DNA of 64,000 bases from Aeromonas veronii bv. veronii (GTDB lineage: Bacteria > Pseudomonadota > Gammaproteobacteria > Enterobacterales > Aeromonadaceae), in assembly GCF_000820225.1 (NCBI RefSeq), contig NZ_CDDK01000031.1, positions 71,032 to 135,031 of the forward strand. Direction: 5' to 3'. Positions 46,868 through 55,560 of the stretch are shown here, piece after piece (within the stretch, counting starts at the first letter, position 1; the number at the start of each line of letters is the position of its first letter). A model generated the notes under the pieces. It did no database searches. It was not told the origin of the DNA and was given only the letters and a program-made list of their open reading frames with translations. The translations under genes and the position numbers were made by a program.

Positions 46868-48148
46868 TTACTTCGCTACCGGAAGCGCATCCTGCTGACG
46901 ACTGCGGCGCAGATGACGCCGCCACAACGAGAAGCCGCCGTAGCCAAGACTCAGCACCACCGCATAGAGCACCTGAGTGGCGAGCGCCACCAGCACCAGG
47001 GCGCAGAGCAGCACGCTTATCCCCGCCAGCCCCTTGCCCACCCCGCCGAGCAGACGCCAGCCCGCCGCCATGCAGAGCAGGTAGACCAGCACGAAGTTGC
47101 CGTTGGCGTAGCGGATCAGCTCATCGAGCGGCAGTCGCAGCCAGATGATAAGGGTGATGCAGAGCAGACAGATAGCGAGCACCAGACCGAGCGCCCGCAG
47201 CGGCGCGCCGCGCGCGGTGAGCACGGCCAGCGAGGGGGGCAACTTGCCTTCCCGCGCCATGCTCCAGATCAGCCGGGCAAAGCCCTGAATGTAGATGTTG
47301 ATGCTGGCAAAGCAGGAGAGGTAGCCGAGCACCGCCACCAGCCACTTGGCGGTGGGGCCGAACAACAGCGCCAGCAGGGAGGGGATGGCTGTGGCGTTTT
47401 TCGCCTCATCGCCGTAGAGGCCATATTTGAGCACCACCAGCGAGTGGATCCAGTAGATAAGCCCCGCCAGCAGCACCCCACCAAGCAGGGCGATGGGGTA
47501 GTCCCGCTCCGGCCGCTTGAACTCCTCCCCCATGTGGGCGAAGGCTTCCAGCCCGACGAAACACCAGAACATTACCGCCAGCGCAGTGGCCATAGGGGGC
47601 CACTCGTCCGCGCTCGGCAGCGGCCTAGCCGCATCGCGCCAGCTCACCTCCCCCTTGAACCAGATAAGCAGGGTGAGCCCCAAAATGGCGAGCGCAATCA
47701 GCAGTTGCAGATTGCCGGAGGAGCGCGCCCCGCGCAGCCCCAGCAGAAAGACCCCGAGCAGGGTGAGCAGCTGGATGGCCCAGAGGGTCCACTCCCCCAT
47801 CTCGAACAGGGCGTGCCAGAAGCCGGCGGCAATCATCAGGGCGGCGGGCAGCCCCACCGGCAGCACAGCCAGAAACAGGAAGGCGGAGAAGCGCTCGGCG
47901 CCGTTGCCAAAGGCGAGGCCGATCAGGTGCGGCGCGCCGCCCGCATGAGGATAGCGACGGCCGAGGCGAGCGAAGGTAAAGGCGATGGGCAGCACCAGCG
48001 CAATCAGCAGCAACCAGGCCCAGAGCGAGGCCCCACCCGCCAGCGAGGCGGCGGTCGCCGGTACCACGAAGATCCCGGTGCCGAGCAGCGAGGTGGCGAG
48101 CAGCCCCATTCCCTGCCAGAGCCCGAGATCCTTTTTCAACCCAGACAT
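46868..48148 (-). CDS. yjeH: L-methionine/branched-chain amino acid exporter YjeH
   Basis: This 426-residue APC-family transporter has about twelve helices. It opens SGLKKDLGLWQGMGLLATSLLGTGIFVVPA and carries ALAVMFWCFVGLEAFAHMGEEFK and CFASINIYIQGFARLIWSMA. All three stretches follow E. coli YjeH, which exports methionine, leucine, isoleucine and valine. It is separate from the cad system despite its position. The LysR gene on the same strand upstream ends about 100 bp before its start. Confidence 0.9.
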   Translation of the reverse strand: MSGLKKDLGLWQGMGLLATSLLGTGIFVVPATAASLAGGASLWAWLLLIALVLPIAFTFARLGRRYPHAGGAPHLIGLAFGNGAERFSAFLFLAVLPVGLPAALMIAAGFWHALFEMGEWTLWAIQLLTLLGVFLLGLRGARSSGNLQLLIALAILGLTLLIWFKGEVSWRDAARPLPSADEWPPMATALAVMFWCFVGLEAFAHMGEEFKRPERDYPIALLGGVLLAGLIYWIHSLVVLKYGLYGDEAKNATAIPSLLALLFGPTAKWLVAVLGYLSCFASINIYIQGFARLIWSMAREGKLPPSLAVLTARGAPLRALGLVLAICLLCITLIIWLRLPLDELIRYANGNFVLVYLLCMAAGWRLLGGVGKGLAGISVLLCALVLVALATQVLYAVVLSLGYGGFSLWRRHLRRSRQQDALPVAK

Positions 48149-48249
48149 ATCCTTTTGTCCTGACTAGAAAAACATCCCGCCATGTTAGGCCTGCTCCACC
48201 CCTTTGTTAAGTACGATGGTTAAGCGTGGGGGCGAAAATATGCAGCCTT

Positions 48250-49149
48250 TTATTCAGGCTCGGGCCCAGCTTGCAGGGATTCGGCCAGAAAATCCCCCAG
48301 CAGGGTGATCTTGAGCACCTGCCGCCGCGCCGCCGGATAGATGAAGTAGAGGGTTTTGGCCGGGCTCTGATAGTGATCAAGCAGCGGCAGCAGACGTCCC
48401 GCAGCGATATGGTCACGCACCTGTTCGGCTGGCTGCAAGGTGATGCCAGCCCCCGAGAGCGCAGCCGTCAACAAGGCTGGCCAGTGATTAATGCGTAGGC
48501 GCGAGGCGACCCGCACCTCCTCGCTCTGGCCATCCTCGCCAACAAACTGCCAGCGCTCGTGCTCGCCCCAGTTGCCATGCAGACACTGGTGGCGAGCGAG
48601 ATCGGCCGGATGACGGGGCACGCCGTGGCTATTGAGGTAGTCGGGGGCAGCGCAGAGGCGGTAGTGCTGGGTCAGCAGCGGACGGGCAATGAGTGCCTCA
48701 TCCTGCGGGCGCAGGGTGCGGATGGCGGCATCGAATCCCTCCTCCACCAGATCGACCCAGCGCGGGCTGAGCTGCAGATCCAGATCCAGCTTGGGGTAGC
48801 GGTCGAGAAAAGCGGGCAGCAGCGGCACCAGCCGGTGGTGGCCAAAGCTGAGGGGAGCGGCGATGCGCAGCCGTCCGGCCGGCTCGGCCAGCAGGTTCTG
48901 GGTGAGCGACTCGGTCAGAGCCAGCTCCTCCAACACCCGCTGGCAGCGAGCCAAAAACAGCTGGCCCAGTTCGGTGAGGGTCTGCTGGCGGGTGGTCTTG
49001 TGAAACAGCTTGCCCCCCAGCCACTGCTCCAGCCCCAGCACATGCTTGCCCACCATCTGGGCGCTGATCCCCTCTTCGCTCGCCACCGCGCTGTAGGAGC
49101 CGAGATCCACCACCCGGGTGAAGATACGCATGCTGGTCAGTCGGTCCAC
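48250..49149 (-). CDS. LysR family transcriptional regulator
   Basis: This 299-residue regulator has an N-terminal winged helix: RIFTRVVDLGSYSAVASEEGISAQMVGKHVLGLEQWLGGKLFHKTTR. The periplasmic-binding-like effector domain starts near 90 (GRLRIAAPLSFGHHRLVPLLPAF). It belongs to the large CrgA/AaeR-like branch that often controls a divergent gene. Here the divergent neighbour encodes an exported MBL-fold enzyme, and the shared 156-bp region carries a 9-bp inverted repeat. The effector is unknown. Confidence 0.9.
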   Translation of the reverse strand: MDRLTSMRIFTRVVDLGSYSAVASEEGISAQMVGKHVLGLEQWLGGKLFHKTTRQQTLTELGQLFLARCQRVLEELALTESLTQNLLAEPAGRLRIAAPLSFGHHRLVPLLPAFLDRYPKLDLDLQLSPRWVDLVEEGFDAAIRTLRPQDEALIARPLLTQHYRLCAAPDYLNSHGVPRHPADLARHQCLHGNWGEHERWQFVGEDGQSEEVRVASRLRINHWPALLTAALSGAGITLQPAEQVRDHIAAGRLLPLLDHYQSPAKTLYFIYPAARRQVLKITLLGDFLAESLQAGPEPE

Positions 49150-49208
49150 AACCCCTCCTTTTTGCCCGTTTCAAGGCCATTTGGCCCGCGACAAGGGCTC
49201 TAATTCAC

Positions 49209-49261
49209 AACCAAAAGTTTAGTAAGAAATTATTTTTAGCCAATTTATCGCACTTTTGGTT
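49209..49261. promoter_or_regulatory. inverted repeat in LysR/MBL divergent region
   Basis: AACCAAAAG (49209-49217) and its exact reverse complement CTTTTGGTT (49253-49261) lie 35 bp apart. This is the sort of paired site a LysR tetramer occupies between divergent genes. Confidence 0.5.
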
Positions 49262-49305
49262 ACCAATATAGTGGCCAGCAACGCCACCAAACAGGACATA
49301 TCCCC

Positions 49306-50328
49306 ATGAAAAGCACCTATCTGGCCGCCCTGCTGGTCGGTCTGCTGACCACCGGTGTCAGCCAGGCGGCCGAAAGCAGCTTTATCAACAACCACGATCA
49401 CGCCCCGGCCACAGCAACTCAAGCCCGGCCCGATATCTTCCGGGTCAGCCTGCTCGGCACCGGCACCCCGGTGCCCCAGATCAGTCGCGGCGGCTACAGC
49501 ACTCTGGTCGAGGCGGGCAACCAGAAGCTGGTGTTCGACTTTGGCCGCAACTCCGCCACCCGCCTGTGGCAGCTGCATATCCCCATCGGCCGGGTCAACG
49601 CCTTCTTCCTCACCCACTTCCACTCGGATCACACCAACGGACTGGCGGATCTCTGGCTGACCGGCTGGCTGCAACCGGCCTATGGCCAGCGCCACGCGCC
49701 GATGGAGCTTTACGGGCCCAAGAGCACCGATGCCCTCGCGAGCGGCCTGCAGCAGGCCTACGCCACCGATATCGCCACCCGGGTCAAGGATGAGGGAACG
49801 CCGCTGGACGGGGTGGAGATCAACAGCCACGAGGTCACCGCCGGGGTGGTCTACAACCATGACGGGGTCAAGGTAACCGCCTTTGACAACGACCACGGGG
49901 TCAACATCAAGCCGTCATTCGGCTATCGCATCGACTACCACGGCCACAGCGTGGTGCTCTCCGGCGATACCCGCTACAGCCCCGAAGTAGTGAAGCAGGC
50001 CAAAGGGGCCGATCTGCTGGTGCACTGCGTCTCCATGACCTCTGCCGAGCAGATGAAAGCCAACCCCGGCTACAAGGCGATCGCCGGTCACCTCGCCTCC
50101 CCCGAGCAGGCGGCCCAGGTAATGAACGAAGCCAAACCGGCGCTGACCGTGTTCAGCCATATCGGCCTCAACGGCAAGATCAGGGTGAAGGATCTGGCGC
50201 AGGATCTGCGCGCCCGCTACTCGGGCCCCTTTGTCATCGGCAACGACCTGATGCAGATTGATCTGCCTACCACGCCCTCCGGCAAGGGCTATGCCCTCTG
50301 GCAGTCGGAGAATATCGACAACAAATAG
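49306..50328 (+). CDS. exported MBL-fold metallo-hydrolase
   Basis: This 340-residue protein has a signal peptide (1-20, ending SQA) and a metallo-beta-lactamase-fold domain of the RNase Z/arylsulfatase-like branch. It opens VSLLGTGTPVPQISRGGYSTLVE, has the metal motif FLTHFHSDHTNGL, then GYRIDYHGHSVVLSGDTRYSP, and ends with the final ligand area TVFSHIG. The export signal rules out tRNA processing. Substrates of such exported members are not known; lactones, sulfate or phosphate esters are all possible. It is divergent from the LysR gene, which probably regulates it. Confidence 0.87.
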   Translation: MKSTYLAALLVGLLTTGVSQAAESSFINNHDHAPATATQARPDIFRVSLLGTGTPVPQISRGGYSTLVEAGNQKLVFDFGRNSATRLWQLHIPIGRVNAFFLTHFHSDHTNGLADLWLTGWLQPAYGQRHAPMELYGPKSTDALASGLQQAYATDIATRVKDEGTPLDGVEINSHEVTAGVVYNHDGVKVTAFDNDHGVNIKPSFGYRIDYHGHSVVLSGDTRYSPEVVKQAKGADLLVHCVSMTSAEQMKANPGYKAIAGHLASPEQAAQVMNEAKPALTVFSHIGLNGKIRVKDLAQDLRARYSGPFVIGNDLMQIDLPTTPSGKGYALWQSENIDNK

Positions 50329-50419
50329 ATGGCACCGATGCCGGTCAGCCATGGCCGGCATCCGCAATCGACACCGGGGGCTATCTTTAAGGGGTGTTTG
50401 ACCACAAGGAGTTATCTCT

Positions 50420-51139
50420 ATGAGCCTGAAATGGAAGCACCTCGCCCTGGCCACTCTTCCCTTGTTCGGCATGTCGGCCGCTCAGGCGGCGGTGTTGACC
50501 AGCCTTGAATGGCCCCCTTACACCAGCGCCAGCCTCCCTGAACAGGGCAAGAGCAGTCAGGTGGTGACCGCAGCCTTTGCCTTGGCTGGCGATCCGCTGA
50601 CTATCAAGTTCTATCCCTGGCAACGGGCAGTGGACGAGGCGACCAACAACCCCGAGGTACTGGGTTATTTCCCCGAGTATCTCGACCCCAAGAGCAGTTG
50701 CCTCTTCTCCGACCCCATAGGTAACGGCCCCCTCGGCTTTGCCCAGCGAGCCGATCAGCCGGTCACCTGGCAGACCCTTGATGACCTCAAGGGCAAGAAA
50801 ATTGGTGTCGTCACCGGCTATGTGAATACCACCGAGTTTGACGAAAAAGTGGCCAGCAAGGCGCTCTCGGCCGACGCCACCAGCTCGGACAGCCAGAACC
50901 TGCTCAAGCTCGGCAACGGTCGACTCGATCTGGCGGTCATCGACCAGAATGTGATGACCTATCTGCTGGAGAGCGATCCCCAACTCAAGGACGTTGCCGC
51001 CAACCTCGGCTTCAACGGCAAGATCCTCGAGGACAAGTCCCTCCACGTCTGCTTTACCAACTCCGCCAAGGGGAAAGAGGCGCGGGACAAATTCAACAAG
51101 GCGCTGGCCAGCGACGAGGTGAAGAAGCTGATGAGGTAG
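50420..51139 (+). CDS. periplasmic solute-binding protein, SBP family 3
   Basis: This 239-residue exported protein has a signal peptide (1-23, ending AQA) and a mature start VLTSLEWPPYTSASLPEQGKSS typical of the family. YVNTTEFDEK and KLGNGRLDLAVIDQNVMTYL belong to the hinge and second lobe. It is an orphan like its relatives at 3.4 and 21.4 kb. The 91-bp gap from the MBL gene has no terminator, so the two may form one transcript. Confidence 0.8.
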   Translation: MSLKWKHLALATLPLFGMSAAQAAVLTSLEWPPYTSASLPEQGKSSQVVTAAFALAGDPLTIKFYPWQRAVDEATNNPEVLGYFPEYLDPKSSCLFSDPIGNGPLGFAQRADQPVTWQTLDDLKGKKIGVVTGYVNTTEFDEKVASKALSADATSSDSQNLLKLGNGRLDLAVIDQNVMTYLLESDPQLKDVAANLGFNGKILEDKSLHVCFTNSAKGKEARDKFNKALASDEVKKLMR

Positions 51140-51174
51140 CGATACCGCATCCGCTCACCGCCCCAAACAGCCAT

Positions 51175-51203
51175 AAAAAAGCCGCCTCTTGCGAGGCGGC
51201 TTC
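51175..51203. terminator. bidirectional terminator
   Basis: The stem GCCGCCTC / GAGGCGGC (51181-51188 with 51193-51200) has A6 on the left and TTCTT on the right, between converging genes. Confidence 0.85.
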
Positions 51204-51229
51204 TTCATTCAACTTGGTAACCGGCGTTA

Positions 51230-52522
51230 TCAGGCAATCAGCTTGTAGATGATACCAGACATGGCGATCAGGCCGATGATGGTCACGAAGCCGTTGCTGA
51301 TGTTGCCAGCGTATTTGCGCATGGCCGGAACCTTGGTGATGGCGTACATCGGCATCAGGAACAGCAGCATTGCGATGATCGGGCCGCCCAGGTCTTCAAT
51401 CATGCCGAGGATGCTCGGGTTGATGGTAGCGATGGCCCAGGTGGTCAGGATCATGAACACGGCAGTGACTTTGTTCAGTTGCTTGGTGTCAACGTTCTTG
51501 CCCTTCTCGCGCAGCGCCTTGGCCATCAGGCCGTTCATGCCTTCTTGCGCACCCAGGTAGTGACCCAGGAAGGATTTGCTGATGGCAACCATGGCGATCA
51601 GCGGAGCCACAGTACCGATAACCGGGTTATCGAAGTGGTTGGCCAGGTAGGACAGGATGGAGATGTTCTGTTCTTTGGCAGCAGCCAGGTCAGCCGGGGA
51701 GAGGCTCAGTACGCAGCTGAATACGAAGAACATAACGGTCATTACCATCATGACGTGGGCGCCCAGCAGGATGTTGCTGCACTTCTTCTCGGCACCTTCA
51801 CCGTAACGACCTTTGTTGTCCACCGCGAAGGAGGAGATGATCGGGGAGTGGTTGAAGGAGAACACCATTACCGGGATAGCCAGCCACAGGGTCTTGATGA
51901 AGTCACCGTTGAAGGCGTCGGACAGAGCCGGAGCTTCAGTGATGATGGCACCGTTCCAGTGCGGGATCAGGTAGAACGCCAGACCCATCAGGGTGAGCAC
52001 GAACGGGAATACCAGTACGCTCATCGCTTTGACGATAACCTGGCCGCCCAGACGAACAACCGCCATCAGACCGAGGATCAGGGCAAGTGACAGAACGGCA
52101 CGGGGAGGTGCAGACATGCCCAGCTGGTGAACAATCACGCTCTCGACGGTGTTGGTGATGGCGACTGAATACATCAGCACGATCGGGTAGATGGCAAAGA
52201 AGTAGAGCAGGGTGATGAATTTGCCTGCGGTCTTGCCGAAGTGTTCTTCTACTACTTCAGTGATGTCGCCATCACGGGTAGAGCCGGACAGCACGAAGCG
52301 GGTCAGACCACGGTGAGCAAAGAAAGTCAGCGGCAGCGCCAGGATCAACATGGCAACCAGCGGCCACAGGCCACCTACACCGGCGTTGATTGGCAGGAAG
52401 AGCACACCGGCACCGATCGCGGTACCGTACAGACCCAGCATCCAGACCACATCGGCCTTGTTGACGCCGCGGGAGGTGTTGCTGGCTAAACGACCATCAG
52501 CTGCAATATTCATGTCAGACAT
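51230..52522 (-). CDS. serine/threonine transporter, HAAAP family (SdaC-like)
   Basis: This 430-residue protein has eleven hydrophobic helices. It opens [34 protein letters not shown] and includes [31 protein letters not shown], both features of the hydroxy/aromatic amino-acid permease family and its SdaC/TdcC branch (proton-coupled serine or threonine uptake). Codon use is strongly biased, as in highly expressed genes. No sdaA (serine deaminase) gene adjoins it. A second ATG 9 bp downstream is also possible. Confidence 0.88.
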   Translation of the reverse strand: MSDMNIAADGRLASNTSRGVNKADVVWMLGLYGTAIGAGVLFLPINAGVGGLWPLVAMLILALPLTFFAHRGLTRFVLSGSTRDGDITEVVEEHFGKTAGKFITLLYFFAIYPIVLMYSVAITNTVESVIVHQLGMSAPPRAVLSLALILGLMAVVRLGGQVIVKAMSVLVFPFVLTLMGLAFYLIPHWNGAIITEAPALSDAFNGDFIKTLWLAIPVMVFSFNHSPIISSFAVDNKGRYGEGAEKKCSNILLGAHVMMVMTVMFFVFSCVLSLSPADLAAAKEQNISILSYLANHFDNPVIGTVAPLIAMVAISKSFLGHYLGAQEGMNGLMAKALREKGKNVDTKQLNKVTAVFMILTTWAIATINPSILGMIEDLGGPIIAMLLFLMPMYAITKVPAMRKYAGNISNGFVTIIGLIAMSGIIYKLIA

Positions 52523-53017
52523 ACGTTGTTCCTGTCATCTAGGAAAATGGGATTCTTGTTTGGTCGGGCCTTGGCCCGGTTCCATCTCCCTGGAACGCCT
52601 GCTGTCCGTCCTTGATATTAACCTCTCGCCCCCCGGCAACCTGGCCATCACTCCTTGTGACAACAGGATTGCAACAAACAACAGTGCGAGATTTTGACCC
52701 TGAGGGTCGGCGCCCGTTTCACTTAACAACCGATTAACGTGCGCCACTCTTGATGGGCTGACTTTAATTAAATGCCCTTATTAATCACAGCGTTTTTTTG
52801 AATTAATCAACCAAAGTTTGATTTTGGTCGCCTTTCGGACGACCAAGATCACACTCAAAGCGCCTTATTGTGAGTTTTTTTTAACAATTCAACTTAGTTT
52901 CACTGGAATCAATGGCCTGCAAGCAGATACATATTTGCAACAAGCTACCCGTTTAGCGCGGATTGTGTGCAGCACGGCCTTGGCGTACCCTTGTGACTCA
53001 CGCCTTTTTGTTGATTG
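52523..53017. other. divergent intergenic region, transporter and LysR genes
   Basis: These 495 bp without a gene become A+T-rich toward the LysR gene. Two symmetrical elements stand out: ATCAA-N7-TTGAT at 52806-52822 and a hairpin TTGGTCG / CGACCAA at 52824-52846 with a 9-nt loop. Either could be a regulator site or part of an untranslated leader. Confidence 0.45.
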
Positions 53018-53959
53018 ATGATGACCATTACCCGTACCGATCTCGCCGAACTGGCAGTGTTTGCCGCCGTCGCCCGTCACCGCAGTTTCAGCAAGGCCGC
53101 CCTCGAACTCGGGGTCTCCGCCTCCGCCCTCAGCCACAGCCTGAAGGGGTTGGAAGCAAGGCTGGGGGTGCGGCTGCTCAACCGCAGTACCCGCGCCGTG
53201 GTGCCGACCGAAGCGGGCCAGCGGCTGCTCAAGCAGCTGCTCCCCACCCTCAATACCCTGGAAGAGGCGCTTTGCGAGCTGGCCCGCAACAGCGACGAGC
53301 CGGTAGGGCGACTCAAGCTCTGCGCTCCGCGCGGCGCCATCGACAGCCTGCTGGCACCTGTGCTGATCGACTATCTGGCCCGTTATCCGCGGATGCAGGT
53401 GGAGGTAGTGGAGCAGGAGCTGATGCCCCGGCTGATTGAAGATGGTTACGATGCCGCGCTCTTTTATGGCGATCTGCTGCCCAAGGAGATGATCGGCATC
53501 CCCCTCGGCCCGCCCCAGCGTTATCTGGTGGTGGGCTCCCCGGCCTATCTGGCGGAGCACGGCACGCCCGAGCACCCGAGCGAGCTGAGCCGCCACGCCT
53601 GCATCGGCTATCGCCTCACTCCGCACCGCCACTATCGCTGGGCCTTTGCCGCCGACGGCACCATGCTGGAGATTGAAGTGACCGGGCCGCTCACCACCAG
53701 CACCCCGGCCCTCTATCTGGGCGCCGCCGAGGCGGGGCTGGGGCTCGCCTACTGTCTGGAAGAGGAGGTGAGCCAGAAGGTCGCGGAGGGGAAACTGCTC
53801 ACCGTGCTGGAGCCCTGGTGCCCCACCTTTGCCGGCTTCTACCTCTTCTATCCCAGTCGGCATCAGCTGGGCAGCGGGCTGCGCATCCTGATCGACATGC
53901 TCAAGGCGCACTACCAAAACCCCGGATTAGTGAGTAATACTCAGCAATTCATCAAGTGA
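53018..53959 (+). CDS. LysR family transcriptional regulator
   Basis: This regulator of about 313 residues has an N-terminal helix-turn-helix (LAVFAAVARHRSFSKAALELGVSASALSHSLKGLEARLGVRLLNRSTR) of the CrgA-like LysR branch. The effector domain is about 90-295. A TTG at 53015 and ATGs at 53018 and 53021 stand in a row without a clear ribosome binding site; the first ATG was chosen. A MATE efflux gene follows 73 bp later with a LysR-like palindrome before it, so this regulator probably controls that pump. Confidence 0.88.
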   Translation: MMTITRTDLAELAVFAAVARHRSFSKAALELGVSASALSHSLKGLEARLGVRLLNRSTRAVVPTEAGQRLLKQLLPTLNTLEEALCELARNSDEPVGRLKLCAPRGAIDSLLAPVLIDYLARYPRMQVEVVEQELMPRLIEDGYDAALFYGDLLPKEMIGIPLGPPQRYLVVGSPAYLAEHGTPEHPSELSRHACIGYRLTPHRHYRWAFAADGTMLEIEVTGPLTTSTPALYLGAAEAGLGLAYCLEEEVSQKVAEGKLLTVLEPWCPTFAGFYLFYPSRHQLGSGLRILIDMLKAHYQNPGLVSNTQQFIK

Positions 53960-54000
53960 AACCCTGATTATCACCAAATAAGTATTAATCTAGACTAGCT

Positions 54001-54015
54001 GTTCGATAATCGAAC
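54001..54015 (+). promoter_or_regulatory. palindromic operator GTTCGAT-A-ATCGAAC before the MATE gene
   Basis: A perfect 7-bp inverted repeat around one central base lies 17 bp before the MATE start codon. It contains a T-N11-A LysR motif and overlaps a possible -10 box GATAAT at 54005-54010. It suits control by the LysR protein encoded just upstream. Confidence 0.55.
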
Positions 54016-54032
54016 TCCCCGAGAGAACAGAT

Positions 54033-55445
54033 ATGTCTGCCTATTTAACACTGCGGCAACGGGCCATGACCCGTCGCTTCTGGGCTTACGCCCTCCCCTC
54101 CATTCTTGCCATGCTGGTCTCGGGGGCCTACTACCTCATCGACGGCATCTTCGTCGGCCACTATGTCGGCGCCGCTGGCCTCGCCGGGATCAACCTGGTC
54201 TATCCGGTCATCATGGTGCTGATCGGTCTGGCCGCCATGATCAGCATGGGGGCGGCCACCGCCATCTCCTTCCAGCAAGGGGCGAAAAACGACACGCTGG
54301 CCCGTCAGGCGCTGGTCAACGCCCTCTGGCTGCTGGCCGGACTCGGGGGCATTGCGCCGGTGCTGCTCTACTACACCCACACCGATATCCTGCTGGGGCT
54401 GGGGATTGAACAGGGCACCGAGACCTGGAAACAGGCAAGCGACTACCTCACCTGGATTGGCGGCGGTACCCTGCTGCTGGCCAGCAATCTGGCGGTGCCC
54501 TATCTGCTGCGCAACGATGGTCGCCCGAAACTGGCCATGGTGCTGGTGAGCAGCGGCGCCGTGCTCAATATCATCCTCAACTACATCATGGTGGGTCGGC
54601 TGGGGCTGGGATTGATCGGTACTGCGCAAGCCACCCTGATGGCAGAGGGTGCGGTGAGCCTGATCGGCCTTGGCTACTTCTTCACTCCCTGGGCGCGGCT
54701 GCGCCTCAGCTGGCGGGATCTGGTGCCCAACCTCCCGGCCATGCCGCACCTGCTCTTTACCGGCCTGCCGAGCCTGATTGCCCAGTTCAACCTCGGCCTG
54801 CTGCTGATGCTTCACAACAGCCAGCTGATGGTGTATGGCAATGTGAAGGATCTGGCGGGTTTTACCGTGGCCGGTTACACCGAAGCGGTCTTTATCGTCA
54901 TTCTGCAGGGGCTGGCGTTCGGCATTCAGCCGCTCATCAGCAAGGCGGCAGGGGCCAAGCGCCATCGCAACCTCAAGTACCTGATGGAGATGGGGCTCAA
55001 GTTCACCTTTATCTACGGCATGCTGGTATGGCTCACCATCCAGCTGCTGCCACGACAGGTCTCCATGCTCTATACCGGCAATAACGATCCCGAACTGCTG
55101 GCCGCCGCCATCAGCAGCCTGACCCTCAACCTCGGCGCCATTCCGCTGGAGGGGATCATCATGTTCGGCATCGTGCTGCTGCAATCCATGGCACGTACCC
55201 GTCAGGCGCTGGTCATCTCCATCGCCAAAACCGTGTTGCTGCTGCCGCTCATCTTCCTGCTGCCGCAACTGTGGGGGCGTGATGGCGTGTTGATGGCCCA
55301 GCCCGCGACCGTGCTGCTGCTCACCCTGCCGCTCTGCTGGCTGCTGTGGCGCGAGTGGCTGCGCCTGAAGATAGCCTGCGCGCCAAAAGCCAAACAGCGC
55401 CCACAACCGGCCCGCGCACGCGCCGCCGTCCAGCTGGCCCGTTAA
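54033..55445 (+). CDS. MATE family multidrug efflux protein
   Basis: This 470-residue protein has twelve hydrophobic helices in two related halves. It opens FWAYALPSILAMLVSGAYYLIDGIFVGHYVGAAGLAGINLVYPV, the MATE start, and has LFTGLPSLIAQFNLGLLLMLHNSQL in the second half. It exports cationic drugs or metabolites using sodium or protons. The C-terminal tail (about 450-470) is basic and proline-rich. It probably lies downstream of and under the LysR regulator, and a strong terminator follows it. Confidence 0.9.
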   Translation: MSAYLTLRQRAMTRRFWAYALPSILAMLVSGAYYLIDGIFVGHYVGAAGLAGINLVYPVIMVLIGLAAMISMGAATAISFQQGAKNDTLARQALVNALWLLAGLGGIAPVLLYYTHTDILLGLGIEQGTETWKQASDYLTWIGGGTLLLASNLAVPYLLRNDGRPKLAMVLVSSGAVLNIILNYIMVGRLGLGLIGTAQATLMAEGAVSLIGLGYFFTPWARLRLSWRDLVPNLPAMPHLLFTGLPSLIAQFNLGLLLMLHNSQLMVYGNVKDLAGFTVAGYTEAVFIVILQGLAFGIQPLISKAAGAKRHRNLKYLMEMGLKFTFIYGMLVWLTIQLLPRQVSMLYTGNNDPELLAAAISSLTLNLGAIPLEGIIMFGIVLLQSMARTRQALVISIAKTVLLLPLIFLLPQLWGRDGVLMAQPATVLLLTLPLCWLLWREWLRLKIACAPKAKQRPQPARARAAVQLAR

Positions 55446-55468
55446 GGCCACCCATCCCGCAAAACAAT

Positions 55469-55499
55469 AAAAAACCGGCATCCATTGATGCCGGTTTTT
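55469..55499. terminator. bidirectional terminator
   Basis: The stem ACCGGCATC / GATGCCGGT (55474-55482 with 55487-55495) is flanked by A runs and T5, between MATE and budB. Confidence 0.87.
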
Positions 55500-55560
55500 G
55501 CTATATGGGCGGGTCTGCCTGCCCTTACACAAGGATTCAGGCCAGCACCGCTACTCACAC

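Noticed and set aside
46913-48163. 416-codon open frame antisense to yjeH
   Set aside because: It is proline-, glutamine- and histidine-rich nonsense opposite a clear transporter.
54045-55532. 495-codon open frame antisense to the MATE gene
   Set aside because: It is a shadow of a G+C-rich membrane-protein gene with no motif.
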